Numbered from the stretch's first letter, positions 28,986 through 40,007 are shown. The stretch is 64,000 nucleotides of DNA from Candidatus Zixiibacteriota bacterium (GCA_017999435.1 JAGNLV010000007.1:1-64000); one strand, 5' to 3'. The notes: a model not told the origin generated them from the letters alone. Translations and numbers: made by a program.

Positions 28986-30500
28986 ATGTCGCGCCCGGCC
29001 CCCACGATCAGCTTACCCGCACGGACCGCCCACGCGCTGGCCATCGCGCTGTTCATCCTCTTGGCGGCGACCGGCTTGCGCATCGCCGTCGTCAACGGCG
29101 CGGAGTGGCTGTCACCCGAGGTCCGCGCGCTCATCGACCGGCTTACCCCGACCGGCAACATCTACCGCCTCCACCTTTTCGCCGGCGTGCTCTTGGCCGC
29201 CACCGGCATCTTCTATTGCGCCTATCTCCTGTTCACCGGCGAGCACCGCCGGCTGACCGATCTCTTCCACAGGTCCGAATATTCGTTCACGCGGAAGCTG
29301 ACATACCTGTCCATGCTGGTCCTCGCCGCCGCCGCACTCCTCACCGGCACAAGCCTCGCGGCCGGTCTCTACTCCGGCGGCCCCGGCTACCTGTTCAACA
29401 GCTTCGTGCACCAGTGGAGCTTCCGGCTCCTCGTCCTCTTCGCGGCGCTGCACACGCTGGAGGTTTCTCTGTCGCTGCGCGGGCGGGTCGCCTGCATGTT
29501 TTCCGGGAAGCCCTTGGTCGGCGCGGTGAGGTGGCCCGCGCTGGCAATCGCCGCCGCCGTCGCCGTGGCCGGCGGGACCGCGCTCCACGTCTCCCTCGGC
29601 CGGCCGCCGACGCTCGCCTGCCGGGCTGCGGGCAGCCCGATCGTGATCGACGGTTACCTGGGGGAGGGCGAGTGGGCCGGTGCAGATTCGGCCATCGTCC
29701 AAACCCAGGGCGGCGCCAACTTCCTCTATGCGGCTGCGCCGGTGACGGTCAAGACTGCGCGCGACCGCCAGCGCATCTTCTTCCTCCTGCGCTGGCCCGA
29801 CGACACCCGCTCACTCAACCGCCACCTCGTCAAGACGGACACCGGATGGATCCCGGAGCGGTCGGTTTTCACCGGCCCGTACGGCGAGGACATCTTCTTC
29901 GAGGACCAGGCGGCGCTCTATTTCAGCCGCTCGGGAGGGTGTGCCTCGACCTGCCACGTCGGCCGCGCGAGCCGCCCCGGACGGCATTTCACCGGCGGCG
30001 ACACGGCCGACGTGTGGGTGTGGATGGCGGTGAGCACCAACCCGACGGCAGAGGCGGACGACCGCTACTGGGCGGCCCCGGCCGGGGAGAGCGGCGACGG
30101 GCGGTTCTTCGACAACCTCGCCGCCGGCGGCTATCGCGACAACCTCGACAGCATCCTCCGCTTCCCCTACTTCGTCCCCACCCACCGCCTCTTCCGCGAC
30201 TGGCTGCTCTACGGGACACCGGGGTACGAGGCCTACGACCATCGGGCCGACACCTTTCCGCTCGGGCACCGCATTCCGGCGGTGCTCGTGGCGCCGTCAA
30301 CCGGCGACCGGGGCGACATCGAGGCGCGGGGCGTGTGGCGCGAGGGCGTGTGGACGGTCGAGCTGTCGCGCCTGCTGGCGACCGGATCGCCGACCGATAT
30401 CGGTTTTCAGAGCGAACTCTATCTCGGCATCGCCGTCTTCGACAACGCCGAGAAGAAGCATGCCGGCCACCTGAGGCCGCTGCGGCTGGTGATGGAGTAG
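28986..30500 (+). CDS. cytochrome b-type membrane domain fused to ethylbenzene-dehydrogenase-like heme domain
   Basis: This 504-residue protein has four to five membrane helices in the first 215 residues (for example RTAHALAIALFILLAATGLRI, YRLHLFAGVLLAATGIF and FVHQWSFRLLVLFAALH). Its histidines are suited to bis-His heme b. The rest is an extracytoplasmic beta domain of the ethylbenzene-dehydrogenase gamma-subunit type (ACRAAGSPIVIDGYLGEGEW). It includes a CASTCH sequence at about residue 320 that may bind heme c. It probably passes electrons between the quinone pool and a periplasmic acceptor. No partner subunits are adjacent. The ATG at 28986 is the first that fits the hydrophobic start. 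Confidence 0.8.
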   Translation: MSRPAPTISLPARTAHALAIALFILLAATGLRIAVVNGAEWLSPEVRALIDRLTPTGNIYRLHLFAGVLLAATGIFYCAYLLFTGEHRRLTDLFHRSEYSFTRKLTYLSMLVLAAAALLTGTSLAAGLYSGGPGYLFNSFVHQWSFRLLVLFAALHTLEVSLSLRGRVACMFSGKPLVGAVRWPALAIAAAVAVAGGTALHVSLGRPPTLACRAAGSPIVIDGYLGEGEWAGADSAIVQTQGGANFLYAAAPVTVKTARDRQRIFFLLRWPDDTRSLNRHLVKTDTGWIPERSVFTGPYGEDIFFEDQAALYFSRSGGCASTCHVGRASRPGRHFTGGDTADVWVWMAVSTNPTAEADDRYWAAPAGESGDGRFFDNLAAGGYRDNLDSILRFPYFVPTHRLFRDWLLYGTPGYEAYDHRADTFPLGHRIPAVLVAPSTGDRGDIEARGVWREGVWTVELSRLLATGSPTDIGFQSELYLGIAVFDNAEKKHAGHLRPLRLVME

Positions 30501-30510
30501 GCGGCTTGGG

Positions 30511-31104
30511 TCAGCGCCGGGTGAGGCGGACGATGGCGCGTGATTTCGACGGCCGCGCGACCTCGACAAACCCCGCCCGCTCGAAAGCCTGAATCAGCCC
30601 GGTGTACACAAACGGCGGCGGCTGGTGCTTCGCGCGGCCACGGTAGTCGTAGGGATACCCCTCGACGATACGGGCGCCCCGCGCGCAAGCGAACGCCGCG
30701 GCGGCGCGGATCAGCTCGGTCGACACGTTCCGCCGCCGGTAGCCCTTGTCCACGAAGAGGCACACGATCGACCAGACCGGCTGGGTGTCGATCGGCTTGA
30801 GCGTGCGCGCCGCCGTTAGCCGGACATACTCCTCCCGGGGCGCCACCGCGCACCAGCCGACCGGCCGCTCGCCGTCGTAGGCGAGAATGCCCGGTTCCGT
30901 TCCCGCCCGGACGAGTTTCTGCATGGCCCGGCGGTTGCCCTCCCCCTTGCCGATCGAGAATGCGAGGCGGAACAGCCGCCAGTACATGCACCAGCATCCG
31001 CCGCAGGCGCCACGCACGCCGAAGAGGGCCTCAAAATCACCCCATCGCTCCGGAGTGAGCGGGTGAAACGTGAGAGCGGATTGTCCCATCGGTGGTTTAC
31101 TCAC
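30511..31104 (-). CDS. GNAT N-acetyltransferase
   Basis: This 197-residue protein has VRGACGGCWCMYWRL near residue 30, a signature found in one uncharacterised GNAT subgroup. SIVCLFVDKGYRRRNVSTELIRAAAAFA follows, containing the acetyl-CoA loop (GYRRRNVS). The C-terminus has a short basic tail. The GTG at 31104 follows GGTGA; the ATG five codons later is an alternative. Substrate unknown. Confidence 0.8.
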   Translation of the reverse strand: MSKPPMGQSALTFHPLTPERWGDFEALFGVRGACGGCWCMYWRLFRLAFSIGKGEGNRRAMQKLVRAGTEPGILAYDGERPVGWCAVAPREEYVRLTAARTLKPIDTQPVWSIVCLFVDKGYRRRNVSTELIRAAAAFACARGARIVEGYPYDYRGRAKHQPPPFVYTGLIQAFERAGFVEVARPSKSRAIVRLTRR

Positions 31105-31244
31105 AGGTCACCATTCACGACCGCCGGGACCGCCGCAGTCCCGGCCGGAGAATGCTTTCGTCCGCGCCCGCAAGTCGATTTCCCGATGCTCCGACGCACC
31201 CGGTCGCGGCGCTCGGCCCGGCGACGGGGTTCTCCCCCTCCGCC

Positions 31245-31541
31245 TCACAACTCATTGGCCAGTTCCACCAGGCGGGCGTAGGGGATCGCCAGGACGCTCT
31301 TGGCCTGGAACGCCCCCTTGTCCATGCTGATCATCGAGACCTTCATCGCCGTCTCTTCGTCGGGCGCCTCGTAGATGTCGACGAAATCATAGTCGCCGAG
31401 GAGCGCGTAGTGGGAGAGGAATTTCACGTCCGGGCACTTCTCCTTGACCTCGTGGAGCCACGCCCGCCCGAGCGACTGCCGCTCGCGCATCCGCTTGCCG
31501 TCCGACGGCGCGAGCTTGGTGAACAGAAAGAACGTTTTCAT
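31245..31541 (-). CDS. GYD domain protein
   Basis: This 98-residue protein starts at 31541 after GGAGGA. ALLGDYDFVDIYEAPDEETAMKVS carries the GYD-type motif (LGDYDFV), and the protein has the length of a single dimeric alpha-beta (ferredoxin-like) unit. Functions of this family are not known. It lies downstream of a GNAT gene on the same strand. Confidence 0.82.
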   Translation of the reverse strand: MKTFFLFTKLAPSDGKRMRERQSLGRAWLHEVKEKCPDVKFLSHYALLGDYDFVDIYEAPDEETAMKVSMISMDKGAFQAKSVLAIPYARLVELANEL

Positions 31542-31673
31542 GGAGTCCTCCTTCGCAATCGAGATGCGGCCGGATTCCCGCCGCCGCACCGTCCGTCCGC
31601 CGGCGATCCCGCGGGCAACCGGCGTCCGTAGTATACGCACCCGGCGGGCCGCTGTAAAGAGCCCCTGGCCGGG

Positions 31674-32153
31674 TCAGAGAACCAGCTCGAACTCGATCTC
31701 GTCCCGGATCGGAATCCCGTAGGCGCCGAGGAGCGGGATGCTCGGTTTGAGCCGACGCGACTCCGTGATGGCTCCGACATGCACATGGGCGATCACCAAC
31801 CCCCGCCGGTGGTAGAAGCGAATCGCATCGAGGTTGTCGTTGGTCGTGATCAACCAGACGCGGGTGCACCCACGCGCGCGGGCGAGAGCGACCGCGCGGT
31901 CCATCAGGGCCGTGCCGATGCCCCGGAACTTCTCGAACGCGTCGAGCGTCACGACCTCGCACTGCGTCCCGGCGATCTGGAAAGTGAGCAGACCGATCCG
32001 CCTCCCCCGCTCGTCGGCCGCATACAGCCCCTCGGTTTCCTCCGGGCAGACCTTGCGCCCGCGGGTGACGACAAAATCGGCCCCCCAGGAGCGGAAAACC
32101 TCCTCCACCCAGGGGCGGTCGCTTTCGGCCACCGGATTGATTGTTATCCCCAT
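31674..32153 (-). CDS. GNAT N-acetyltransferase
   Basis: This 159-residue single-domain GNAT has the loop FEKFRGIGTALMDRAVALARARG (Q/RxxGxG/A pattern). TRVWLITTNDNLDAIRFYHRRGL follows, motif B of the family. The ATG at 32153 is at the family's usual N-terminus (MGITINPVAESDRPWVEEVF). It is 15 nt downstream of the methyltransferase stop, so both are probably on one transcript. Confidence 0.88.
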   Translation of the reverse strand: MGITINPVAESDRPWVEEVFRSWGADFVVTRGRKVCPEETEGLYAADERGRRIGLLTFQIAGTQCEVVTLDAFEKFRGIGTALMDRAVALARARGCTRVWLITTNDNLDAIRFYHRRGLVIAHVHVGAITESRRLKPSIPLLGAYGIPIRDEIEFELVL

Positions 32154-32168
32154 GCGCTCCTCGCTGGA

Positions 32169-32918
32169 CTAGAGCTTTCTCCCGATCAACAGCCATCCCG
32201 GCTGGCCATCGTCACGCACCGGGTAGTCGCGGCGCGCGACCGCGAACCCGGCCTGCGCCATCAGCGATTCCCAGGTTCGGAGCGGAAACAGCCCGAACAG
32301 GTGCCGGTCCTGCTCAATCTGCACCTTCCCGCCGCGGCGAATAATATACGTGAACACCGTCTCGGTCTGCGTGTCGGACGGGTCGGGATCCCATTGGTAC
32401 TCGACATAGGTGAACGACCCGCCGTCGAACGGCCGCGTCTCGCAGGCGATCGACCCGTCGACGAACGTCTCGGCCACGTAGTCCGGGGAGGTGACGAACA
32501 CCCCGCCGGTGCCCAGATGGGCGGCGGCGGTGGCGAACGCGGCGCGCAGATCGTCCCCGCTCAGCATGTACGCAATCGCATCGTGGATCACCACGGCATC
32601 GAACGTCCGCCCCAGCCGCACCGTGCGCATGTCTCCAAGGAAGTGCTCCACCCCCGGGTTGAGGCGGCGCGAGTGCGCCAGCATAGGCTCGGAGAGGTCG
32701 ACCGCCACGGCATCGAATTCGCCGGTCAGGTGCGACAGGTTGTGCCCACCGCCGACGCCGAGCTCGAGCAGGCAGCGGCGGCCGGGGCCGAGGTTTTCGC
32801 GAAGGGCGGCCTTCCAGTGGGCGGCCTCGGCGACGTACTCCGCGGGCGGACTCATGAGCGGCCAGAGCCAGGCCAGGTCGCCATAGAGCCGATGGAGGGG
32901 GATGGCGTCGCTCTGCAT
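32169..32918 (-). CDS. class I SAM-dependent methyltransferase
   Basis: This 249-residue protein has the SAM-binding motif I LLELGVGGGHNLSHL, the acidic end of strand 2 (VAVDLSEPML), and motif II-like FDAVVIHDAIAYM. The ATG at 32918 has GGGAGCAC before it. The acceptor is unknown; the domain matches small-molecule methyltransferases. It precedes a GNAT gene by 15 nt on the same strand. Confidence 0.85.
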   Translation of the reverse strand: MQSDAIPLHRLYGDLAWLWPLMSPPAEYVAEAAHWKAALRENLGPGRRCLLELGVGGGHNLSHLTGEFDAVAVDLSEPMLAHSRRLNPGVEHFLGDMRTVRLGRTFDAVVIHDAIAYMLSGDDLRAAFATAAAHLGTGGVFVTSPDYVAETFVDGSIACETRPFDGGSFTYVEYQWDPDPSDTQTETVFTYIIRRGGKVQIEQDRHLFGLFPLRTWESLMAQAGFAVARRDYPVRDDGQPGWLLIGRKL

Positions 32919-33178
32919 TAGTGCTCCCTTGACAAGTTCGCAGCCTCCGGTTTCCCCGCAATGTAACAGACCCCGTTTCCGCAGGGAAGCAGGATGGCGC
33001 AATGACTCCTGACTTCGTTGATGGCGGTTGTCGTCGCGACGGCGGCTTTGCACACGGAGGAGAGCACCCCTGCGCGGGAGAGGATCCAGAGGGGTGCGGC
33101 GCAGCAGCGCCGCCGGGTCGCGGCATCGCGCGGCGCCGGGTGCACGGCCCGGCGCCGGCGGCAATTCGAACGCGCCCC

Positions 33179-33964
33179 TCAGTGTCCCGTGAACATCGGC
33201 TTGCGTTTCTCCAGGAAGGCCTCGCACCCCTCGTTCTTGTCCCCGGTCGCGCACATCTGGCCGAAACTCACTTTCTCCAGGTCGCACCCGACCGACATGG
33301 AGACATCGAGCCCGCGGTTGACGCACTCTTTCGCGGCCGCGATCGCCATCGGCGCTTTCGCGCAGATCAACTCGACGATTGCCTGCACGCGGGCGGTCAA
33401 TTCGGCCGCCGGAACCACCTCCTGGACGAGCCCGATTCGCTTGGCCTCGTCGGCCGCGATCATCTCTCCGGTGAGGATCATCTTCAGCGCCGTGCCGCGC
33501 CCGACCAGTCGGGGGAGCCGCTGGGTGCCGCCGAATCCGGGGATGATGCCGAGGTTGACCTCGGGCTGGCCGAACTTGGCCTTGTCGGAGGCGATCCGAA
33601 TGTCGCAGGCCATGGCCAGCTCGCACCCGCCGCCGAGCGCGAACCCGTTGACCATGGCGATCACCGGCCTGGGAAAATTCTGGATCGTCTTCATCAAGTA
33701 CAGGCCCCGGGCCGAGTAGTCGGTGCCCGTGCGAAGGTCGGTTTCAGCGAGCTCGGTGATATCGGCGCCGGCGACAAATGCTTTCTCACCCGTTCCGGTG
33801 ACCACGACCACCCGCACCTCGTCGTCGGTCCAATAGAAACTGAACAGCTGCTGCAGTTCATCGATAGTCTCGCGGTTGAGCGCGTTGAGCGCCCGCTCCC
33901 GGTTGATGGTCACCCAGAGACAGCCCGCGTCTTTCCTGACGATGATGTTCTTGTACTCGGTCAT
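33179..33964 (-). CDS. enoyl-CoA hydratase/isomerase family protein (crotonase, Crt-like)
   Basis: This 261-residue protein has the crotonase oxyanion-hole segments AFVAGADITEL and NGFALGGGCELAMACD. The catalytic Glu lies in GQPEVNLGIIPGFGGTQRL. The position of the second Glu of rat mitochondrial hydratase is a Lys (TALKMILTG), as I recall it is in clostridial Crt. The C-terminal EAFLEKRKPMFTGH is typical of Crt proteins. It most likely hydrates short-chain enoyl-CoA (crotonyl-CoA). It could pair metabolically with the nearby acyl-CoA dehydrogenase. Confidence 0.85.
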   Translation of the reverse strand: MTEYKNIIVRKDAGCLWVTINRERALNALNRETIDELQQLFSFYWTDDEVRVVVVTGTGEKAFVAGADITELAETDLRTGTDYSARGLYLMKTIQNFPRPVIAMVNGFALGGGCELAMACDIRIASDKAKFGQPEVNLGIIPGFGGTQRLPRLVGRGTALKMILTGEMIAADEAKRIGLVQEVVPAAELTARVQAIVELICAKAPMAIAAAKECVNRGLDVSMSVGCDLEKVSFGQMCATGDKNEGCEAFLEKRKPMFTGH

Positions 33965-34066
33965 ACAGAAAGTCCTTACGCTATCGTTAAGAGTATCGTA
34001 CGGAGTCCGCTTGTCGTCATCTCCACGTTTTCCGGGCGCCGCGCCTGGCGGTGGCGCGCCTCCGCG

Positions 34067-34543
34067 CTACCCCGCCGGGCGCTCCATGCGCAGCCCCTCG
34101 CCGTCCGGTCCGCTGCCCACCAGCTCAAACCCGGCTTTCAGGTAACAGCCGAGCACCGTTTCGTCGCCGTGGTGAAAATTCAGCACCACCCGGCGCACGC
34201 GGGGATGGTGTGCGGCCCGCTCGACGAGCAGCCGCAGCATGAGAGTGCCGTAGCCGCGGCCACGCCGCGCCGGGTCGACCAGCAGGTGCCCGATCTCGGC
34301 CGCCTGCTCGAGGGGACGGTCCCAGATCTCCGCGTAGGCGACCGGCCGGCGGTCGGCCAGCAGGAGGTACGAGGCCGCGTCGGCTTTCTGCCACGACGCC
34401 AACAGATCCTCGGCCGGCGGCCAGGTGTCGTCACCGCACAGGTACTGCAGCGTCTCCCCGGAGTCGATCCACGACATGACCTTTTCCGCGTCCTCGGGTC
34501 GGAAGGGGACAAGGTCGGCCTTGACACGTGCTGGTTCCGTCAC
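34067..34543 (-). CDS. GNAT N-acetyltransferase
   Basis: This 158-residue protein reads from the GTG at 34543 (GAAGGA 6 nt before). AEIGHLLVDPARRGRGYGTLMLRLLVERA is the acetyl-CoA binding motif A (RRGRGYG). ETVLGCYLKAGFELVG is motif B. The gene is divergent from the acyl-CoA dehydrogenase gene at 34780. The long frame upstream of the GTG has no family similarity, so the shorter start is used. Confidence 0.82.
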   Translation of the reverse strand: MTEPARVKADLVPFRPEDAEKVMSWIDSGETLQYLCGDDTWPPAEDLLASWQKADAASYLLLADRRPVAYAEIWDRPLEQAAEIGHLLVDPARRGRGYGTLMLRLLVERAAHHPRVRRVVLNFHHGDETVLGCYLKAGFELVGSGPDGEGLRMERPAG

Positions 34544-34779
34544 TGCTGGTCCTTCGCGCTTCGTTTTCCCCCGGCAGAGGGTGCGGCAATATACGCGAAA
34601 AGGGCGGGTCCGGCAACGGGCGGTCGATGCGGGCTGATCCGACCCATTTTGTCCGATCCAAACGCCAAAGAGCGCCGCGATTCCGGGCACAAACCGCCCG
34701 CCCCCCCGGTTTGACAGGGGAACCCGGACTGCGTATATATCCGGAGCGGAACCACCAACTTCAAGGAGAACCCGGCCCG

Positions 34780-35982
34780 ATGATCGATTTCAGCCTGACC
34801 GACAAGCAGTTGGCTGTGCGCGACATGGCCCGCGAACTCGCCCGCCGCGTTGTCGCCCCCACCATCACCGAGTACGACCGCAGGCAGCAGATGAACCCCG
34901 AGGTGCTCCCCGCCATGCGAGAGGCCAACCTCCTGGGCTTCTGCATCCCCGAGGAGTACGGCGGGCTGGGAACCGACTACATCTCTCTCGGCCTGGCCTC
35001 GGAGGAGCTCGAGTACGCCGACACCTCGGCGCGCGTCATCCTCTCGGTTCACATCGGCCTGTTCTCGCTGCCCGTTCTGACCTGGGCCAACGAGGCGCAG
35101 AAGCGGAAGTACCTAGTTCCGGCGGCCCGGGGGGAGAAGATCGCGACTTTCGGCCTGACCGAACCGGCTGCCGGGTCGGATGCGGTGGGGATCCAGTCGA
35201 CGGCGGTCAGGCGCGGCGACCACTATGTCCTGAACGGCGAGAAGATGTGGATATCGCTGGCCGACGTGGCCGACCAGTTCCTCGTGTTCGCCTGGACGGA
35301 TCTGGACAAAAAGCGCGCGCGGGACCATTCCGGCCTCTCGGCGTTCATCGTCGAACGCGGCTGGGAGGGCGTTTCGACCGGCTCGCTCCACGGCAAGCTC
35401 GGGGTCCGCGCCGGCAACACCGGGTACCTCGCGTTCGCGGATGTCAGAGTCCCCGCCGAGAACCTGGTGTACGGAGAGGGGCAGGGGTTCAAGATCGCGA
35501 TGTTCTGTCTCGATCAGGGGCGCTACACGGTGGCGGCCGGATCGTGCGGGCTGATACGCGCCTGCCGCGATGCGAGCGTCGCCTACGCCCTCGACCGGCG
35601 CACGTTCGAGCAGCCCATCGGCGAGCACCAGCTGGTCAAGCAGATGATCGCCAACATGGAGGCCGGCTACGAGTACTGCACCTATCTCTGGATGAAAGCG
35701 GGCTGGCTGAAAAACCGGGGGGTACGCTCGACCAAAGCGACCTCGCTGGCCAAGTGGATCGCCTGCCGCGAGGCGGAGGCGGCGGCGGCGAACGCCGTGC
35801 AGGTCTTCGGCGCGTACGGCTTCTCCGATGAGTACCCGGTGGAACGGTTCTACCGGAACGCGAAAGGGGCGTCCATTTACGAGGGCACGCGCGAGATCCA
35901 CACCCTCATGCAGGCCGACTACGCCCTCGGTTTCCGGTCCGACAAACAGCTCGAGCGGGATCTGCCGGAGGCGGAGCAGTAG
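34780..35982 (+). CDS. acyl-CoA dehydrogenase
   Basis: This 400-residue flavoenzyme has the full family layout: DFSLTDKQLAVRDMARELA at the start, then ATFGLTEPAAGSDAVGIQSTA, the FAD/substrate loop. FEQPIGEHQLVKQMIANM and QVFGAYGFSDEYPVERFYRNAK follow. IYEGTREIHTLMQADYAL holds the catalytic Glu (of YEGT). It oxidises acyl-CoA to the 2-enoyl-CoA and passes electrons to an electron-transfer flavoprotein. ATG at 34780 follows AAGGAG. An etfB gene lies far away at 50868, and no etfA is in the window. Substrate chain length cannot be set by eye. Confidence 0.92.
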   Translation: MIDFSLTDKQLAVRDMARELARRVVAPTITEYDRRQQMNPEVLPAMREANLLGFCIPEEYGGLGTDYISLGLASEELEYADTSARVILSVHIGLFSLPVLTWANEAQKRKYLVPAARGEKIATFGLTEPAAGSDAVGIQSTAVRRGDHYVLNGEKMWISLADVADQFLVFAWTDLDKKRARDHSGLSAFIVERGWEGVSTGSLHGKLGVRAGNTGYLAFADVRVPAENLVYGEGQGFKIAMFCLDQGRYTVAAGSCGLIRACRDASVAYALDRRTFEQPIGEHQLVKQMIANMEAGYEYCTYLWMKAGWLKNRGVRSTKATSLAKWIACREAEAAAANAVQVFGAYGFSDEYPVERFYRNAKGASIYEGTREIHTLMQADYALGFRSDKQLERDLPEAEQ

Positions 35983-36103
35983 GGGGGATGCACACCCGGT
36001 GAAGTCCTCCGGCGGGCCGGCCTGTTGAAGTACGCCGCATCTGTAAGTTGTTGTCGTTCGAGAGCATACGACGGCGGCTCGGCTGTGGGTTCCGGCCTCA
36101 GGT

Positions 36104-36568
36104 TCATTCCTTCAAAGCACCGTCGTGCCTGCCCTGCCTGATCATCTCCTGACAACAAGCATATATAGCATCGTAGACTATCCACTCAGCAGTGTTGATT
36201 TCGCGATCATCCTCGAATCCGAGATGGCGGAATCCTTCGGCGATTGCACTCAACCCGGGTCCCTCCGGCTGATTCCACAATTGATTATCTGTGTCCGCAC
36301 CATTGACAATCTTACCGAGTAGCGTGAGGGCAGGATCGTCTGTGAGTCTGTACTTTTTGAGGATCGCTTCAAATGAACATTCCCGGCCATGATGGCCTGG
36401 TTCGACGCCAGGGATGTCGAACGCAATGGCATTCTGTTTCTTCGCTTCCGCCACTGCCTGATTTGCCGGGACGAAGATGAACTCGGCATTCCTGTCGACG
36501 AACCTGTTGATGAGCCACGGACAGGCGACGCGGTCAACTTTGACTTTGGAACGGGTTATCCATTTCAT
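36104..36568 (-). CDS. ChrB C-terminal-domain protein (chromate-resistance-like)
   Basis: This 154-residue protein is the free-standing C-terminal domain of ChrB: MKWITRSKVKVDRVACPWLINRFVDRNAEFIFVP, then FDIPGVEPGHHGRECSFEAIL and DTAEWIVYDA-like helices. The N-terminal regulatory domain of full ChrB is absent. In chromate operons ChrB senses or assists resistance by the ChrA pump. No chrA is nearby; a His-tailed EamA transporter is encoded divergently, starting 151 bases away. ATG at 36568 follows GGAGAT. The region is visibly lower in GC than its neighbours. Confidence 0.85.
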   Translation of the reverse strand: MKWITRSKVKVDRVACPWLINRFVDRNAEFIFVPANQAVAEAKKQNAIAFDIPGVEPGHHGRECSFEAILKKYRLTDDPALTLLGKIVNGADTDNQLWNQPEGPGLSAIAEGFRHLGFEDDREINTAEWIVYDAIYACCQEMIRQGRHDGALKE

Positions 36569-36719
36569 CTCAATCTCCTTCCGGCCTTCGATGCATTATT
36601 CGATACAGCGCTCATCCCCTTCTAATCGGGAGTGTTGAATTGCGACAATCATGGAGCCGGCCGAAGCATGATCAGGACTTTCTTGAAACAGCATTCGAAA
36701 GAAGGCATCTTATTGCAGG

Positions 36720-37745
36720 ATGTCCTACGTGTTTCTTGCCCTTCTTTCGGCCGCTCTGTTTGGAGCGGCGACTCCGTTCAGCAAGGCGTTGCTCTCAACT
36801 CTTGATGCCTTTCAGCTGGCTGGGTTACTGTACCTGGGCGCCGCCATTGGAGCATCGGGGCTGGCTTTCGGAAAGCGGCCCTACACGCTGCCATGGCGAA
36901 TGGACCGGAGAAACCAATTCCGATTGGCCGGCGCTGTGTTCTTTGGGGGTGTGCTGGCTCCAGTTCTCCTATTGTTTGGACTTAAAGCTGCGTCAGCGGC
37001 GTCGGTGTCGCTTTGGTTACCGCTCGAACTTGTGGCAACCGCTGTCCTTGGTACTCTCCTGTTTCGCGATCATCTGGGACGGTTTGGGTGGTTTGGCATG
37101 GTTGGTGTGCTGCTTGCCGGAACACTATTGTCTATTGGCGAAAAGAGCGCCGGAGTAGTCGCCGGGTTGCTGATCATGGGAGCTTGTCTCGGTTGGGGAT
37201 TCGACAACAATTTCACTTCCCTCATCGATGGTATTACGCCTGCCCAGAGCACGTTTTGGAAGGGGATCGTGGCTGGTACGGTCAACCTCGGCATTGGGCT
37301 CGTGTCGAGCGAATACGCCGCGACTGCGGCTACGACTGCCGCCGCGCTCGGCGTAGGAATCGTCTGTTACGGCGCAAGCATTGTCCTTTACATCACATCC
37401 GCGCAGAACATCGGAGCAACGCGTGGCCAAATGTTCTTCGCGGCAAATCCGTTCTTCGGCGTGATTCTCTCGGTCATCATGCTCAATGATGAAATAACTG
37501 TCGTTCATGTTGCTGCCGGATTGCTTCTGGCTCTGTCGTTATTGCTGCTATTTCGGGAGCAGCACGCCCACGAACACGAGCACGAGGCACTGGACCACGA
37601 GCACAGCCACAGTCACGACGACGGACATCATGAACACGTGCATGAGAGCATCATATCGGGTCGGCACACGCATAAGCACCTGCACAAACCTGTGGTGCAC
37701 CGGCTTCCGCATTGGCCGGACTTGCACCATCGGCATCAGCACTGA
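36720..37745 (+). CDS. EamA/DMT-family transporter with His-rich C-terminal tail
   Basis: This 341-residue protein has ten hydrophobic segments forming two EamA repeats (for example ALLSAALFGAATPFSKALL and LGAAIGASGLAFG, then GACLGWGFDNNFTSLIDGI). The last 60 or so residues are cytosolic or periplasmic and hold about 22 histidines in HEHEH/HSHSH runs, a metal-binding tail seen in metal exporters. EamA proteins export metabolites or drugs; the tail makes a divalent-metal role likely here. It is divergent from the ChrB-like gene, and both may share one promoter region (36569-36719). Confidence 0.85.
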   Translation: MSYVFLALLSAALFGAATPFSKALLSTLDAFQLAGLLYLGAAIGASGLAFGKRPYTLPWRMDRRNQFRLAGAVFFGGVLAPVLLLFGLKAASAASVSLWLPLELVATAVLGTLLFRDHLGRFGWFGMVGVLLAGTLLSIGEKSAGVVAGLLIMGACLGWGFDNNFTSLIDGITPAQSTFWKGIVAGTVNLGIGLVSSEYAATAATTAAALGVGIVCYGASIVLYITSAQNIGATRGQMFFAANPFFGVILSVIMLNDEITVVHVAAGLLLALSLLLLFREQHAHEHEHEALDHEHSHSHDDGHHEHVHESIISGRHTHKHLHKPVVHRLPHWPDLHHRHQH

Positions 37746-38117
37746 ACCACGTCGCTCAGGATTGAGTCCAGGCAGGTTCGGTCGGCGAACCCCAAGTGAT
37801 TACTTTCCAGCGAGTGTCGTTGGTTCTGCCATAGTGTAATCGGATCCGAAAGCTGACGGTCACCAACGTTTACGGAGAGTGGGGTCGGGGCCGCCGTGTC
37901 GCCGTTCGCCCGTCAGTACTTTCCGACATCGGGGCCTTGACTCGGTAGGACCCCCGACACCAAGCAGAGGTCCGGCTCTCGCCGAATCAGACTCAACGGT
38001 CAGGTCTACAGCACCGAAGTGGGACCCGCCCGGCGAGACCGGGGGGCCGTTATGACCAGTTGAGAAAGCGTTCAAGGTGACTCCCCATCGCAGCCCCCCT
38101 TCCCCGCCAACAGAAAC
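37746..38117. other. intergenic, no gene seen
   Basis: About 370 bases lie between the convergent ends of the EamA transporter gene and glmS. I find no coding frame with a plausible start and family and no tRNA-like fold. It is the right-hand edge of the lower-GC ChrB/EamA patch. Confidence 0.4.
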
Positions 38118-38143
38118 GGCGGTCCGCCGGTGCGGGCCGCCGT
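38118..38143 (-). terminator. hairpin downstream of glmS
   Basis: An 11-bp stem with one G-T pair (CGGCGGTCCGC / GCGGGCCGCCG) and a 4-base loop lies 22 bases past the minus-strand stop of glmS. No T-tract follows, so termination strength is uncertain. Confidence 0.55.
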
Positions 38144-38165
38144 CGACACTCATGTGCGAAACGGT

Positions 38166-40001
<1,836 letters not shown>

Positions 40002-40007
40002 AGGCTC

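Noticed and set aside
33179-33964. Calling the crotonase inactive because the second catalytic Glu is Lys
   Set aside because: As I recall, active clostridial Crt enzymes also have Lys at this place, so the change alone does not show loss of activity.
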